Below, piece after piece: positions 23,523-32,801 of a stretch of DNA of 54,145 bases (positions within the stretch are counted from its first letter, which is position 1; every line of letters begins with the position of its first letter). The stretch lies in the NCBI RefSeq assembly GCF_042649685.1, contig NZ_JBHRZT010000005.1, positions 1 through 54,145 on the forward strand, given 5' to 3'. A program made the position numbers and the translations under genes. This DNA comes from Bacillus_BA songklensis. GTDB taxonomy: Bacteria; Bacillota; Bacilli; Bacillales; Bacillaceae_H. A model generated the notes under the pieces. It was not told the DNA's origin. It was given only the letters and a program-made list of their open reading frames with translations, and did no database searches.

Positions 23523-23560
23523 CTGTTTATATAAATCGTTTCACGAGAGGAGGGAATCCT

Positions 23561-26500
23561 TTGATAGGGATTAAAAAGCATTTTTATACAATGGAAGATA
23601 TACAAATAATTATTCAGAGTTTGGAAGAAGGATTGAGGGAACAATTGATTGCGGGCTTATCGGGCTCTGCCCGTTCGGTTCTGGCCGCTGCTTTGCATGA
23701 GCAGAAACAATACCCTCTTTTAATAGTGACTCATAATTTATATCAGGCACAAAAAGTTTACGATGATTTAGTGAATTTATTGCCGAGTGAACAAATATTT
23801 CTGTATCCTGCCAATGATTTGATCGCCTCAGAGTTGGGAACAGCAAGTCCAGAACTTCGGGCACAGCGTATTGATGTGCTGAATTATTGGAGTTGCCAAT
23901 CAAAGGGAGTGATTGTCACCCCAATCTCTGGATTAAGAAAAATGTTGCCTCCTAAAACGCTATGGCAAAAAAGTCAGTTGACTTTTAAAGTAGGAGAAGA
24001 CGTTGAATTAGATGAGCAATTGATGAAGTTAGTATCGTTAGGATATGAACGTGTAGGCATGGTTGCATCTCCTGGTGAGTTTAGTATTAGGGGCGGAATT
24101 ATTGATATTTATCCTCTGACAGAAGAGCTTCCTGTGCGTATTGAGTTATTCGATACAGAGATTGACTCGATTCGAACGTTTACGATAGAGAATCAACGCT
24201 CTCAGAAAAAGATGGAGCAGGTAACGATAGGGCCTGCCATTGAAACCATTTTTACAGAAGAGGATCTACAAAGAGGAATTGGCTCATTAGAAAAGGGACT
24301 TTCAGAAACGGTCAAAAAAGTGAAGGATCCGGCTGTAAAAGAAAAAATTCTTGAACATGTAGGACAAGAGCTTGAGCAATTGAAACAAGGCTCTATTCCT
24401 GAGCATATATTTAAGTACCTATCTTTATTCTATGAAAAGCCTACAAGTTTACTAGATTATGTTCCAGATGAGACAGTGGTCATTCTTGATGAGACGACTC
24501 GGATTCATGAGACGTCAGATCAACTGGATAAAGAGGAAGCCGACTGGATCACGGATTTATTATCAACAGGTAAAATCATTCATAATGTCACGTTTTCACA
24601 GAAATTAGGCAATCTAATCGGGAAAACGAACAAAAGACGTATTTATTTATCTTTATTTTTAAAGCACATTCCGTTTACAAACCCTCAAAATATTGTAAAT
24701 ATATCCTGTAAATCCATGCAGCAGTTTTACGGGCAAATGAACTTGCTGAAAAACGAAATTGATCGCTGGATGAAAAGTAACACAGCTGTTGTGATGCTTG
24801 GGGCTGACCAAGAACGTGTCGAAAAGCTTGAACGTGTATTAGCCGATTATGATATCCAGGCATCGATTCTTTCGAGCGACAGTGACATCGTCCAAGGCAA
24901 TGTTCAAATCTTAGAAGGGGACTTACAGGCTGGATTTGAGCTTCCGATGCATAAGCTTGCGGTGTTGACAGAAGAAGAATTGTTCAAAAAACGTATCAAG
25001 AAAACTCAGAGACGTCAAAAACTTTCCAATGCAGAGCGAATTAAGAGCTATTCGGAGTTGAATGTAGGCGATCATGTTGTTCACGTGAATCACGGAATCG
25101 GAAGATATTTAGGGATTGAAACGTTAGAAATTAACGGCATCCATAAAGACTATATTCACATTAAATATGAAGGCAGCGATAAATTATATGTCCCTGTCGA
25201 ACAGATTGATCAGGTTCAAAAGTATGTCGGATCTGAAGGAAAAGAGCCAAAGCTTTATAAGTTAGGCGGAAGCGAATGGAAAAAGGTTAAGAAGAAAGTC
25301 GAATCCTCTGTACAGGATATTGCTGACGATTTAATCAAACTTTACGCGGAACGTGAAGCAAGCAAAGGGTATGCTTTTTCACCGGATGGAGATATGCAGC
25401 GAGCATTTGAGTCATCTTTCCCTTACCAGGAAACAGAGGATCAATTACGTTCTATCCATGAGATTAAACGTGATATGGAACGTGAACGCCCAATGGACCG
25501 TCTGTTATGCGGAGATGTAGGGTATGGGAAAACAGAAGTAGCCATCCGTGCTGCTTTTAAAGCAATTAGTGATGGAAAGCAAGTGGCCTTCTTAGTTCCA
25601 ACCACTATTCTGGCGCAGCAGCATTATGAAACCATTAGGGAACGCTTTCAAGAATATCCGATCAATATTGGGTTACTCAGCCGCTTCCGTACGCGAAAGC
25701 AGCTTCAAGAGACAATAAAAGGCCTGAAAAATGGAACGGTTGATATTGTCGTCGGTACCCATCGTCTTCTTTCTAAAGATGTTACTTACAAAGATCTAGG
25801 GTTACTAATTGTCGATGAAGAGCAACGTTTTGGGGTCACGCATAAAGAGAAAATCAAACAAATGAAAACGAATGTAGACGTGTTAACTTTAACGGCGACG
25901 CCGATACCAAGGACTCTGCACATGTCCATGCTGGGGGTTCGGGATTTATCGGTCATTGAAACACCGCCGGAAAACCGTTTCCCTGTCCAAACATACGTTG
26001 TGGAGTACAACCCTGGTCTAGTAAGAGAAGCCATCGAACGGGAATTAGCCCGCGATGGACAAGTATACTTCCTTTATAATCGGGTAGAAGACATCGAAAG
26101 GAAAGCGGAAGAAATAGCCATGTTAGTACCTGATGCGCGTGTGACATTTGCACATGGGAAGATGAATGAAAATGAACTGGAAGCTGTCATTTTGAGCTTT
26201 TTAGAAGGTGAGTATGATGTGCTCGTTAGTACGACCATCATTGAAACGGGTGTTGACATTCCAAATGTTAATACATTAATTGTCCATGATGCGGATAAGA
26301 TGGGTTTATCCCAATTGTATCAATTGCGTGGACGTGTAGGGCGTTCCAGTCGTGTGGCTTACGCCTACTTCACTTATCGGAAAGACAAAGTGTTAACAGA
26401 AGTGGCAGAGAAAAGATTACAGACGATTAAAGAATTTACGGAATTAGGATCCGGGTTCAAGATTGCAATGAGAGATTTGTCAATTCGGGGAGCGGGAAAT

Positions 26501-27094
26501 CTGCTTGGTGCTCAGCAGCATGGTTTTATTGATTCAGTTGGTTTTGATTTGTATTCTCAAATGTTGAAAGAAGCAATTGAAGAGAGAATAGAAACCGGGC
26601 AAGAGAAGGAAGAAGCATTTGAAGTAGAAATCAATGTCGATATCGATGCTTATATTCCGGACCACTATATTTCAGATGGACGCCTAAAAATTGAAATGTA
26701 CAAACGCTTCCGATCCATTGAAACATTAGAGGATGTGGAAGAACTACAAGATGAAATGATTGACCGATTTGGTGATTACCCGGAAGAAGTCGCTTATTTA
26801 TTTAAGATTGCCGAATTAAAAGTATATGCCAAATTGAACTTTGTCGAATCTATTATTCAAGCTAAACAAAATGTCACAATCCTCTTATCAGAAAAAGCTA
26901 GTGAAACCATTGATGGGGCAAAATTATTTAAGATGAGTAACGAATTCGGCCGTATGATTAGCTTAGGAATGGAAGGTAAGAAAGTGAAAATGGTTATTAA
27001 CACTAAAGGTCTTTCACAAGATAAATGGTTGGATATCGCTTACCAAATGGTCAAGGAACTGCCTAAGGCACAGCGAGAAGGGGTTAAAAGCTAA
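23561..27094 (+). CDS. mfd: Transcription-repair coupling factor Mfd
   Basis: Mfd removes RNA polymerase stalled at DNA damage and recruits UvrA. The 1177-residue protein has the UvrB-like N-terminal region (SARSVLAAALHEQ to about 360) and the CarD-like polymerase-binding domain (SYSELNVGDHVVHVNHGIG, about 495-570). The helicase motor follows, with Walker A GDVGYGKT at 651-658 and the DEEQ box at 752-755; the C-terminal regulatory domain begins near 1010. The start is TTG with GAGAGGAGGG 6 nt upstream; an ATG ten codons later is a weaker alternative. Confidence 0.97.
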   Translation: MIGIKKHFYTMEDIQIIIQSLEEGLREQLIAGLSGSARSVLAAALHEQKQYPLLIVTHNLYQAQKVYDDLVNLLPSEQIFLYPANDLIASELGTASPELRAQRIDVLNYWSCQSKGVIVTPISGLRKMLPPKTLWQKSQLTFKVGEDVELDEQLMKLVSLGYERVGMVASPGEFSIRGGIIDIYPLTEELPVRIELFDTEIDSIRTFTIENQRSQKKMEQVTIGPAIETIFTEEDLQRGIGSLEKGLSETVKKVKDPAVKEKILEHVGQELEQLKQGSIPEHIFKYLSLFYEKPTSLLDYVPDETVVILDETTRIHETSDQLDKEEADWITDLLSTGKIIHNVTFSQKLGNLIGKTNKRRIYLSLFLKHIPFTNPQNIVNISCKSMQQFYGQMNLLKNEIDRWMKSNTAVVMLGADQERVEKLERVLADYDIQASILSSDSDIVQGNVQILEGDLQAGFELPMHKLAVLTEEELFKKRIKKTQRRQKLSNAERIKSYSELNVGDHVVHVNHGIGRYLGIETLEINGIHKDYIHIKYEGSDKLYVPVEQIDQVQKYVGSEGKEPKLYKLGGSEWKKVKKKVESSVQDIADDLIKLYAEREASKGYAFSPDGDMQRAFESSFPYQETEDQLRSIHEIKRDMERERPMDRLLCGDVGYGKTEVAIRAAFKAISDGKQVAFLVPTTILAQQHYETIRERFQEYPINIGLLSRFRTRKQLQETIKGLKNGTVDIVVGTHRLLSKDVTYKDLGLLIVDEEQRFGVTHKEKIKQMKTNVDVLTLTATPIPRTLHMSMLGVRDLSVIETPPENRFPVQTYVVEYNPGLVREAIERELARDGQVYFLYNRVEDIERKAEEIAMLVPDARVTFAHGKMNENELEAVILSFLEGEYDVLVSTTIIETGVDIPNVNTLIVHDADKMGLSQLYQLRGRVGRSSRVAYAYFTYRKDKVLTEVAEKRLQTIKEFTELGSGFKIAMRDLSIRGAGNLLGAQQHGFIDSVGFDLYSQMLKEAIEERIETGQEKEEAFEVEINVDIDAYIPDHYISDGRLKIEMYKRFRSIETLEDVEELQDEMIDRFGDYPEEVAYLFKIAELKVYAKLNFVESIIQAKQNVTILLSEKASETIDGAKLFKMSNEFGRMISLGMEGKKVKMVINTKGLSQDKWLDIAYQMVKELPKAQREGVKS

Positions 27095-27097
27095 AAG

Positions 27098-27126
27098 GTA
27101 TGGAGGGTGTCCCTCCATACTTTTTT
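27098..27126 (+). terminator. mfd terminator
   Basis: GTATGGAGGG and CCCTCCATAC form a perfect 10-bp stem with loop TGT and six T. Confidence 0.95.
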
Positions 27127-27215
27127 AAAATAAAAAATTTCCATTTTTTTCAGAAAAGGAGTTTGGATAAAAAAGGACGAGGGTACAAATTATACAACGA
27201 AGTGATACATCCTCT

Positions 27216-27352
27216 TTTATCCCGCTCTAATGGGCAGTAAGATTCCCCCCTGCTGCAAGCTCTGTTCAAACTGCCTGTAAGAGCCGGAGGAGTTTAACTA
27301 ACACTCGGGGGTGGGGTGAACAAAACCCCTGCCGAGTGTAGTTACACTTTAT
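27216..27352 (+). repeat. Intergenic repeat, copy B
   Basis: This 137-nt copy starts TTTATCCCGCTCTAATGGGC followed by AGTAAGA. It has the second block ACTGCCTGTAAGAGCC, a strong hairpin ACACTCGG...GGGG / CCCC...CCGAGTGT (27301-27339), and the end hairpin GTGTA-GT-TACAC followed by TTTAT. The end hairpin keeps pairing although its sequence differs from copies A and C. It lies between the mfd terminator and spoVT. Confidence 0.72.
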
Positions 27353-27430
27353 AAAAATTTAAGGTTTAGTTTTGAAAAAGGTTGTTAACGATTATGTTGG
27401 GGACTTTTTAACAAAAAAAGATACTGTTGG

Positions 27431-27460
27431 TGTATAGAAGTTCAATTGTGAAGGATACTA
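27431..27460 (+). promoter_or_regulatory. spoVT: SigG-type promoter for spoVT
   Basis: TGTATA (27431-27436), 17 bp, then GATACTA (27454-27460) closely fits SigG (TGMATA / CATACTA). spoVT is SigG-dependent in B. subtilis. Confidence 0.65.
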
Positions 27461-27553
27461 ATTTCAACAATGGTGATATCTTCAATCAAAGGACATGATG
27501 AACATTGTCACCAAATATTTTTCAATCATCATATGAAAGTGAGGCTTCCATGG

Positions 27554-28090
27554 ATGAAAGCAACAGGTATTGTTCGTCGTATTGATGATTTAGGTAGGGT
27601 AGTCATACCGAAAGAAATTAGAAGAACATTGCGTATTCGTGAGGGAGATCCATTAGAAATATTTGTGGATCGTGATGGAGAAGTCATTTTAAAGAAATAT
27701 TCTCCAATCAGCGAACTTAGTGATTTTGCAAAGGAATATGGAGAAGCCCTGTATGACAGTCTAGGCCATCCGGTGTTAATTTGTGACCGGGACGTTTTTA
27801 TTGCTGTAGCAGGTGGATCTAAGAAAGAATATTTAAATAAGAATATTAGTGAACTTGTAGAAGAAGTAATGGAAAGCCGCAATTCAGTATTAGTGACTGA
27901 ACAAAAACAGATTGAGCTTGTAGATGGTAATGAAGAAGATGTTGTTTCTTATACAGTTGGACCAATCGTGGCAAACGGTGATCCGATAGGGGCCGTTGTC
28001 ATCTTCTCCAAGGATAAATCATTAAGCGAAATTGAACATAAAGCAGTCGAAACAGCAGCTGGATTCTTATCCCGTCAAATGGAGCAATAA
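27554..28090 (+). CDS. spoVT: Stage V sporulation protein T
   Basis: SpoVT is a forespore transcription factor that tunes SigG-dependent genes. The 178-residue protein has an AbrB-type DNA-binding domain (MKATGIVRRIDDLGRVVIPK, then IRRTLRIREGDPLEIF) and a C-terminal GAF-like domain (about 55-178). The ATG at 27554 gives the family N-terminus; AGTGAGG lies upstream. The longer reading from 27470 would add 28 unconserved residues. Confidence 0.97.
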   Translation: MKATGIVRRIDDLGRVVIPKEIRRTLRIREGDPLEIFVDRDGEVILKKYSPISELSDFAKEYGEALYDSLGHPVLICDRDVFIAVAGGSKKEYLNKNISELVEEVMESRNSVLVTEQKQIELVDGNEEDVVSYTVGPIVANGDPIGAVVIFSKDKSLSEIEHKAVETAAGFLSRQMEQ

Positions 28091-28212
28091 AAACAATCTT
28101 TGGTGAGACAAGCTTTAGGAATTTATTTTATACTAATTCTTTCTCCCGTTATGTTAGTGATAAGAGTATGGGTACACATTGATTATCGTTATTGTGTAAG
28201 CAATCATTCACA

Positions 28213-28265
28213 AATAATAGGGTGTTCAAAAAGCATTTGGCTTTTGGGCACCCTATTATTTTTGG
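28213..28265 (+). terminator. spoVT terminator
   Basis: AATAATAGGGTG and CACCCTATTATT pair as the outer stem, with AAAAGC/GCTTTT inside, followed by TTT. The remaining 28091-28349 gap shows nothing else clear. Confidence 0.9.
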
Positions 28266-28349
28266 CTGTCCAGCCATATTCTATTCGGAACTCATGATAT
28301 AATTACTGGTGTTCTTTTTTGAAAAGGATAGGAAGGACGAGTATGATAG

Positions 28350-29966
28350 GTGAAAAGAATAGATGAACATATAACAGAAAGACCGCTGCGAAGGTTGTTG
28401 AATGGTGCTGTCATTTTAACTATGGCGGCATTGGTCTCCAAAATACTAAGCGCCGGATATCGGATTCCATATCACTATATAGCTGGTGATGTAGGATTTT
28501 ATATCTATCAGCAGATTTATCCTTTTTACGGCTTAGCCGTATTATTTAGTACATACGGATTTCCAGTCATCATCTCTAAGTTGATTGCGCAAGAGATGGG
28601 GAAAGGGCGTAGGGAATCGGTTTTTCATATTGTAAAAGTCTCTTTTACTGCCCTGCTTCTCCTAAATGTTTTATTATTTTCCATTCAGTATGGAGCAGCT
28701 GAACAAATTGCGGATTTAATGGGGGATGCCCAACTGACGAACCTTATAAAAATCGTTTCATTTTCCTTTTTGCTGACTCCTTTTATTGCCGTAGCAAGAG
28801 GATATTATCAAGGACAAAATAACATGATTCCCACCGCTGTGTCACAAGTAGTGGAACAAACGGTTCGAGTGTCCGCTATCCTTGTTTTTTCATATTCCTT
28901 ATTAAGCAAGGGATATGGAGTATATAAAGCAGGGGCAGGAGCAATAGCTGGTTCAGTTGCCGGAGGATTTGCATCTCTTGCTGTTTTACTCTTTTTTCTT
29001 TCAAAGCATCAAGGGGGCCTTTTTTTTACAAAGTCAAAAGGAGTGACTGTACAAACAAAAAAAATTTTACAAGCTCTATTCATTCAAGGGACATTAATCT
29101 CCATTAGCAGCATGGGAATCTTATTGATACAATTCATTGATTCATTTACTTTGTATGCACAGCTTGTTGAAAATGGATTGGACGAACACGCGGCAAAATC
29201 CATAAAAGGGATCTATGACCGCGGTTTACCTCTCATTCAGTTAGGTACAGTTGTAGGTACAGCATTTTCCCTTTCATTGGTTCCGGTGATTTCTGCAGCC
29301 ATTGTGAAGAAGGACTATAGTCTTCTAAAGGAAAAAACGGAATTGTCCATTCGGTTGTCTTTTGTAGTGGGAGTGGGAGCCGTTTTAGGACTGATTGGAA
29401 TCATGGAACCAACCAATATTATGTTATACGGCGATGTATTAGGGACAGGGATGCTGAGAGTATTTTGTGTTATGATTTTATTTACAACGCTTGTCGCCGC
29501 ATCAGCCGCTATTTTACAAGGAATGGACCATGCCGGAATATCTGCTCTGACAATGGTGGCAGGAATGGTCGTAAAGTGGGTATTGAACATGGTACTGATT
29601 CCTGCATATTCAACAACAGGAGCTGCTGTTTCTTCTGTTGTAAGTTTTGCTCTTATTGCTGTTATGAACAATTTATACCTTTATAAAAAGCTTGGATTTC
29701 CTGTTATTAAAGGGAGAACATTATGGCTGACATTCAAAGCTGGTGCAGGAATGTTGCTGGTGCTGCTTATCTATAAAGAGGTATGGCAATGGATTAGTCC
29801 CTCCCTTCTTGAACGGAACTGGAGAGTAGTTTGGGAAGCGTTAAGTGGCGTTGCAGTAGGAGGCCTCTTTTATGGTTGGATGATTTTACGAAATCACCTG
29901 TTTACGAAAGAAGAAGTGTTAAAAATCCCTTATGGGGACAAACTGTCTAAATGGATGAAATCCTAA
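28350..29966 (+). CDS. yabM: MurJ/SpoVB-family flippase YabM
   Basis: This 538-residue polytopic membrane protein belongs to the MVF/MATE-like flippase group that moves lipid-linked saccharides. About 14 hydrophobic segments can be seen, the first around residues 17-35, with GDVGFYIYQQIYPFYG and ARGYYQGQNNM typical of the SpoVB/YabM branch. The substrate is not known for YabM. The start is GTG at 28350. A 7-codon ATG frame at 28343-28366 overlaps it and is better placed relative to the GGAAGGA site. mazG follows after 15 nt. Confidence 0.88.
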   Translation: MKRIDEHITERPLRRLLNGAVILTMAALVSKILSAGYRIPYHYIAGDVGFYIYQQIYPFYGLAVLFSTYGFPVIISKLIAQEMGKGRRESVFHIVKVSFTALLLLNVLLFSIQYGAAEQIADLMGDAQLTNLIKIVSFSFLLTPFIAVARGYYQGQNNMIPTAVSQVVEQTVRVSAILVFSYSLLSKGYGVYKAGAGAIAGSVAGGFASLAVLLFFLSKHQGGLFFTKSKGVTVQTKKILQALFIQGTLISISSMGILLIQFIDSFTLYAQLVENGLDEHAAKSIKGIYDRGLPLIQLGTVVGTAFSLSLVPVISAAIVKKDYSLLKEKTELSIRLSFVVGVGAVLGLIGIMEPTNIMLYGDVLGTGMLRVFCVMILFTTLVAASAAILQGMDHAGISALTMVAGMVVKWVLNMVLIPAYSTTGAAVSSVVSFALIAVMNNLYLYKKLGFPVIKGRTLWLTFKAGAGMLLVLLIYKEVWQWISPSLLERNWRVVWEALSGVAVGGLFYGWMILRNHLFTKEEVLKIPYGDKLSKWMKS

Positions 29967-29981
29967 ATGGAGGATTGAAAT

Positions 29982-31451
29982 ATGGAGAAAAAAATTACAA
30001 TTATTGGATTAGGGGCTGGAGATCTTAACCAATTAACCATTGGAATGTGGAAAGAGCTGAAAGACGCGGAGCATTTATTTTTAAGGACAAAAGAGCATCC
30101 AGTCGTGGGCGATTTGATTACAGAAGGAATTTCCTTTACCTCTTTTGATGAAATTTATGAGCAATGGGATACATTCGAAAAAGTGTATGAAGAGATTGTG
30201 GAAGAGTTATTTAAGGCTGCTCATGAAAAAGGTGCAATTGTGTATGCGGTACCTGGGCATCCCCTTGTTGCAGAGCGTGCCGTTCAACTTTTGCTTGGGC
30301 AAGGAATGGAAAGAGGAGTGGAGGTGACGGTAAAAGGGGGACAAAGCTTTTTAGATCCTATTTTTGCTGCTTTACATATCGATCCCATTGAAGGATTTCA
30401 GCTTTTGGACGGAACGGCACTTAAAAGAGAGGAGATCCAGTTAACCAATCATGTGTTAATTGCCCAGGTTTATGACCAATTTATTGCTTCTGAAGTAAAG
30501 TTAACATTAATGGAGGAATTGCCGGATGATTATGAAGTGTTTATTGTAACGGCGGCAGGCAGTCATTTAGAAGAGATTAAAAAGGTGAAATTATATGAGT
30601 TGGACCGTGAAGTGACATTAAACAATCTAACGACTTTATATGTGCCGCCAGTGAAGCAGTCAGAGACTTTGTATCATCAGTTTGAAGCACTCCGTGAAAT
30701 CATTGCAACACTGAGGGGACCAAATGGTTGTCCTTGGGATCGAAAGCAAACACATGAATCTTTAAAGCCTTATTTAATTGAGGAAGCCTACGAGTTAATT
30801 GAAGCGATTGATGAACAAGACGATGATCATATCATCGAAGAACTTGGTGATGTTTTGCTCCAAGTGATGTTACATGCTCAAATTGGTGAAGATGATGGAA
30901 TGTTTAGTATTTCGGATGTGATTCGAATGCTATCGGAAAAGATGGTGCGACGTCATCCACATGTGTTTGGAAGTGTAAAAGTGGAAGATGCAGAAGAGGT
31001 CGTGTCAAATTGGAACGACATTAAAAAGAAGGAAAAAGGAATGAAAGAAGAATCCCTCATACAGGCCGTACCTAAACAAGCTACAAGCTTAATGAAAGCA
31101 TATCAGTATCAAAAAGCCGCTGCTAAAGCAGGGTTTGATTGGAAAGATGTTCAGCCTATGTGGGAAAAAGTAAAAGAAGAAATCGACGAGTTTCAGGAAG
31201 AAGTAAAACATGCCGAAGATAAAACAGAGGCAATGAGCAAGGAATACGGGGATATTTTATTTGCGTTAGTGAATGTAGCGCGGTTCTATAAGATTGATCC
31301 TGAAGTGGCTTTGGCGGGAACAAATCAGAAATTTGCTCGACGTTTTCAATACATTGAAAAGCGGGTAAAAGATTTAAATCGCCCCTTTTCGGCGTTTACT
31401 CTTGAGGAACTCGATCAATTTTGGAACGAAGCAAAGGAAAACGGACTGTAA
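29982..31451 (+). CDS. yabN: YabN: tetrapyrrole methylase-like domain fused to MazG pyrophosphohydrolase
   Basis: This 489-residue protein joins an N-terminal SAM-dependent tetrapyrrole-methylase-like domain (about 1-215; ITIIGLGAGDLNQLT, AVPGHPLVAERAVQ) to two MazG NTP pyrophosphohydrolase modules (about 225-485). The first MazG module has LRGPNGCPWDRKQTHESLKP and the metal motif EEAYELIEAID / EELGDVLLQVMLHA. MazG removes non-canonical NTPs; the role of the methylase half is unknown. The rqcP reading frame begins 20 nt after its stop. Confidence 0.93.
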   Translation: MEKKITIIGLGAGDLNQLTIGMWKELKDAEHLFLRTKEHPVVGDLITEGISFTSFDEIYEQWDTFEKVYEEIVEELFKAAHEKGAIVYAVPGHPLVAERAVQLLLGQGMERGVEVTVKGGQSFLDPIFAALHIDPIEGFQLLDGTALKREEIQLTNHVLIAQVYDQFIASEVKLTLMEELPDDYEVFIVTAAGSHLEEIKKVKLYELDREVTLNNLTTLYVPPVKQSETLYHQFEALREIIATLRGPNGCPWDRKQTHESLKPYLIEEAYELIEAIDEQDDDHIIEELGDVLLQVMLHAQIGEDDGMFSISDVIRMLSEKMVRRHPHVFGSVKVEDAEEVVSNWNDIKKKEKGMKEESLIQAVPKQATSLMKAYQYQKAAAKAGFDWKDVQPMWEKVKEEIDEFQEEVKHAEDKTEAMSKEYGDILFALVNVARFYKIDPEVALAGTNQKFARRFQYIEKRVKDLNRPFSAFTLEELDQFWNEAKENGL

Positions 31452-31471
31452 GAAAGGGAGAGTGTTTTGGG

Positions 31472-31738
31472 ATGATGAGACTAGACAAATTTTTAAAGGT
31501 TTCTCGCTTGATTAAAAGACGAACCTTGGCCAAAGAGGTGGCTGATCAAGGACGTATCAGCATCAACGGAATAACAGCTAAAGCAAGTACGAATGTAAAA
31601 GAGGGCGATGAATTAACGATTCAATTCGGGACAAAACGAGTAACAGTTAAAGTAGAGTCCTTGCAGCAAACAGCCAAAAAAGAAGAAGCGGGCAATTTAT
31701 ACACAGTTATAAAAGAAGAGAAAATTGTAAACGAATAA
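31472..31738 (+). CDS. rqcP: RqcP (YabO), S4-domain ribosome quality-control factor
   Basis: RqcP binds the 50S subunit with RqcH and supports alanine tailing of nascent chains stuck on split ribosomes. The 88-residue protein is an S4 domain (MRLDKFLKVSRLIKRRTLAK, DQGRISINGITAKAS) with a short charged tail. The start is one of two adjacent ATGs (31472/31475) behind AAAGGGAG. Synteny yabN-yabO-yabP is as in B. subtilis. Confidence 0.94.
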   Translation: MMRLDKFLKVSRLIKRRTLAKEVADQGRISINGITAKASTNVKEGDELTIQFGTKRVTVKVESLQQTAKKEEAGNLYTVIKEEKIVNE

Positions 31739-31873
31739 GGGTTTTTGTCTTAGGAGGGCTTGTTCTAAATTTTTTTTCATCCTCATATGTTTAAACAAGA
31801 GAAGGTGAGAGCGAAATATGTTTATAAATACCAGAGACATAAGAGCTCTCATTTATTGAGGTGGGGGATGAAA

Positions 31874-32179
31874 ATGAACCAATATTATGAAACAGGCAAT
31901 GCTAATAAAGATCATACTCCAAATCATGATGTTATCATGAAAGGTCGAAGGCTCTTAGATATTACAGGTGTTAAACAAGTAGAAAGCTTCGATAACGAAG
32001 AGTTTTTATTAGAAACTGTAATGGGTTTTTTATCTATTAGGGGTCAAAATCTTCAAATGAAGAATTTGGATGTAGACAAAGGGATTGTCTCGATAAAAGG
32101 GAAAGTTTTTGATATCATTTATTTAGATGAAAATCAATCGGAGAAAGCTAAAGGATTTTTTAGCAAGTTATTCCGATGA
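31874..32179 (+). CDS. yabP: Sporulation protein YabP
   Basis: YabP is a mother-cell protein required for spore formation with YabQ in B. subtilis; the biochemical role is unknown. The 101-residue protein contains RRLLDITGVKQVESFDNEEF and MKNLDVDKGIVSIKGKVFD. The ATG at 31874 lies 6 nt after GAGGTGGGGG; the upstream ATG at 31868 abuts that site. No confident SigE promoter was seen in the 135 nt upstream. Its stop overlaps yabQ by 4 nt. Confidence 0.93.
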   Translation: MNQYYETGNANKDHTPNHDVIMKGRRLLDITGVKQVESFDNEEFLLETVMGFLSIRGQNLQMKNLDVDKGIVSIKGKVFDIIYLDENQSEKAKGFFSKLFR

Positions 32180-32799
32180 CGTTAACCACTCAATTTTATA
32201 CCATTCTTTCAATGATTGCGATGGGCAGCTATTTAGGTGCTGCCCTCGATACGTATCAATTTTTTTTAAATCGCCCCAAAAGAGCGGGCTGGATTGTCTT
32301 TATTAACGATGTATTATTTTGGGCGCTACAAGCATTGTTGTTTTTTTATGTATTATTTTATGTGAATGAAGGGGAACTGCGCTTATATGCTTTTTTAGCT
32401 ATTTTGTGCGGTTTTGCTGCGTATCAAAGTTTATTTAAAACTGTTTATATGCGCCTTTTAAAAATGATCATTAACATGATTGTTCTAACATACGGTTTTG
32501 TAGTTCGACTAATTCAGCTGCTGATTGTGAAACCTGTTTTGCTGGTTTCTCGCCTTTTAGTAATGATCCTTTTGTTTGTATACAAAAGCCTTTTGGCATT
32601 GTTGAAAATTACCTGGAAGATTGTATGGGCACCTATTCGCTGGATTGGAATGATTATATGGCGAATGATGCCTAAAAATGTAAAGAGCTTTTTACATTCT
32701 TCTTTTAAGTATGTAGAAGGATTTTACAAAAAAATCAAGAATACGAAACAAAGGATAAAAGCGTGGATCGATTATTTTAAAAAGAAGGAGGACAAGTAG
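32176..32799 (+). CDS. yabQ: Spore cortex biosynthesis membrane protein YabQ
   Basis: YabQ is a membrane protein needed for spore cortex formation. This 207-residue protein has hydrophobic segments at about 7-25, 41-62, 70-88, 93-115 and 118-140, then a basic, amphipathic C-terminal region. The start overlaps the yabP stop as ATGA, so the two are translationally coupled. The length matches the B. subtilis protein. Confidence 0.92.
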   Translation: MTLTTQFYTILSMIAMGSYLGAALDTYQFFLNRPKRAGWIVFINDVLFWALQALLFFYVLFYVNEGELRLYAFLAILCGFAAYQSLFKTVYMRLLKMIINMIVLTYGFVVRLIQLLIVKPVLLVSRLLVMILLFVYKSLLALLKITWKIVWAPIRWIGMIIWRMMPKNVKSFLHSSFKYVEGFYKKIKNTKQRIKAWIDYFKKKEDK

Positions 32800-32801
32800 T
32801 A

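Noticed and set aside
28100..28297. 65-codon ORF after spoVT
   Set aside because: It runs through the spoVT terminator hairpin and has no ribosome-binding site.
31764..31791. SigE promoter for yabP (TAAATTT and CATATGTT)
   Set aside because: The -10 matches only about five of eight positions and the spacing is short; expected biologically but not supported by the sequence.
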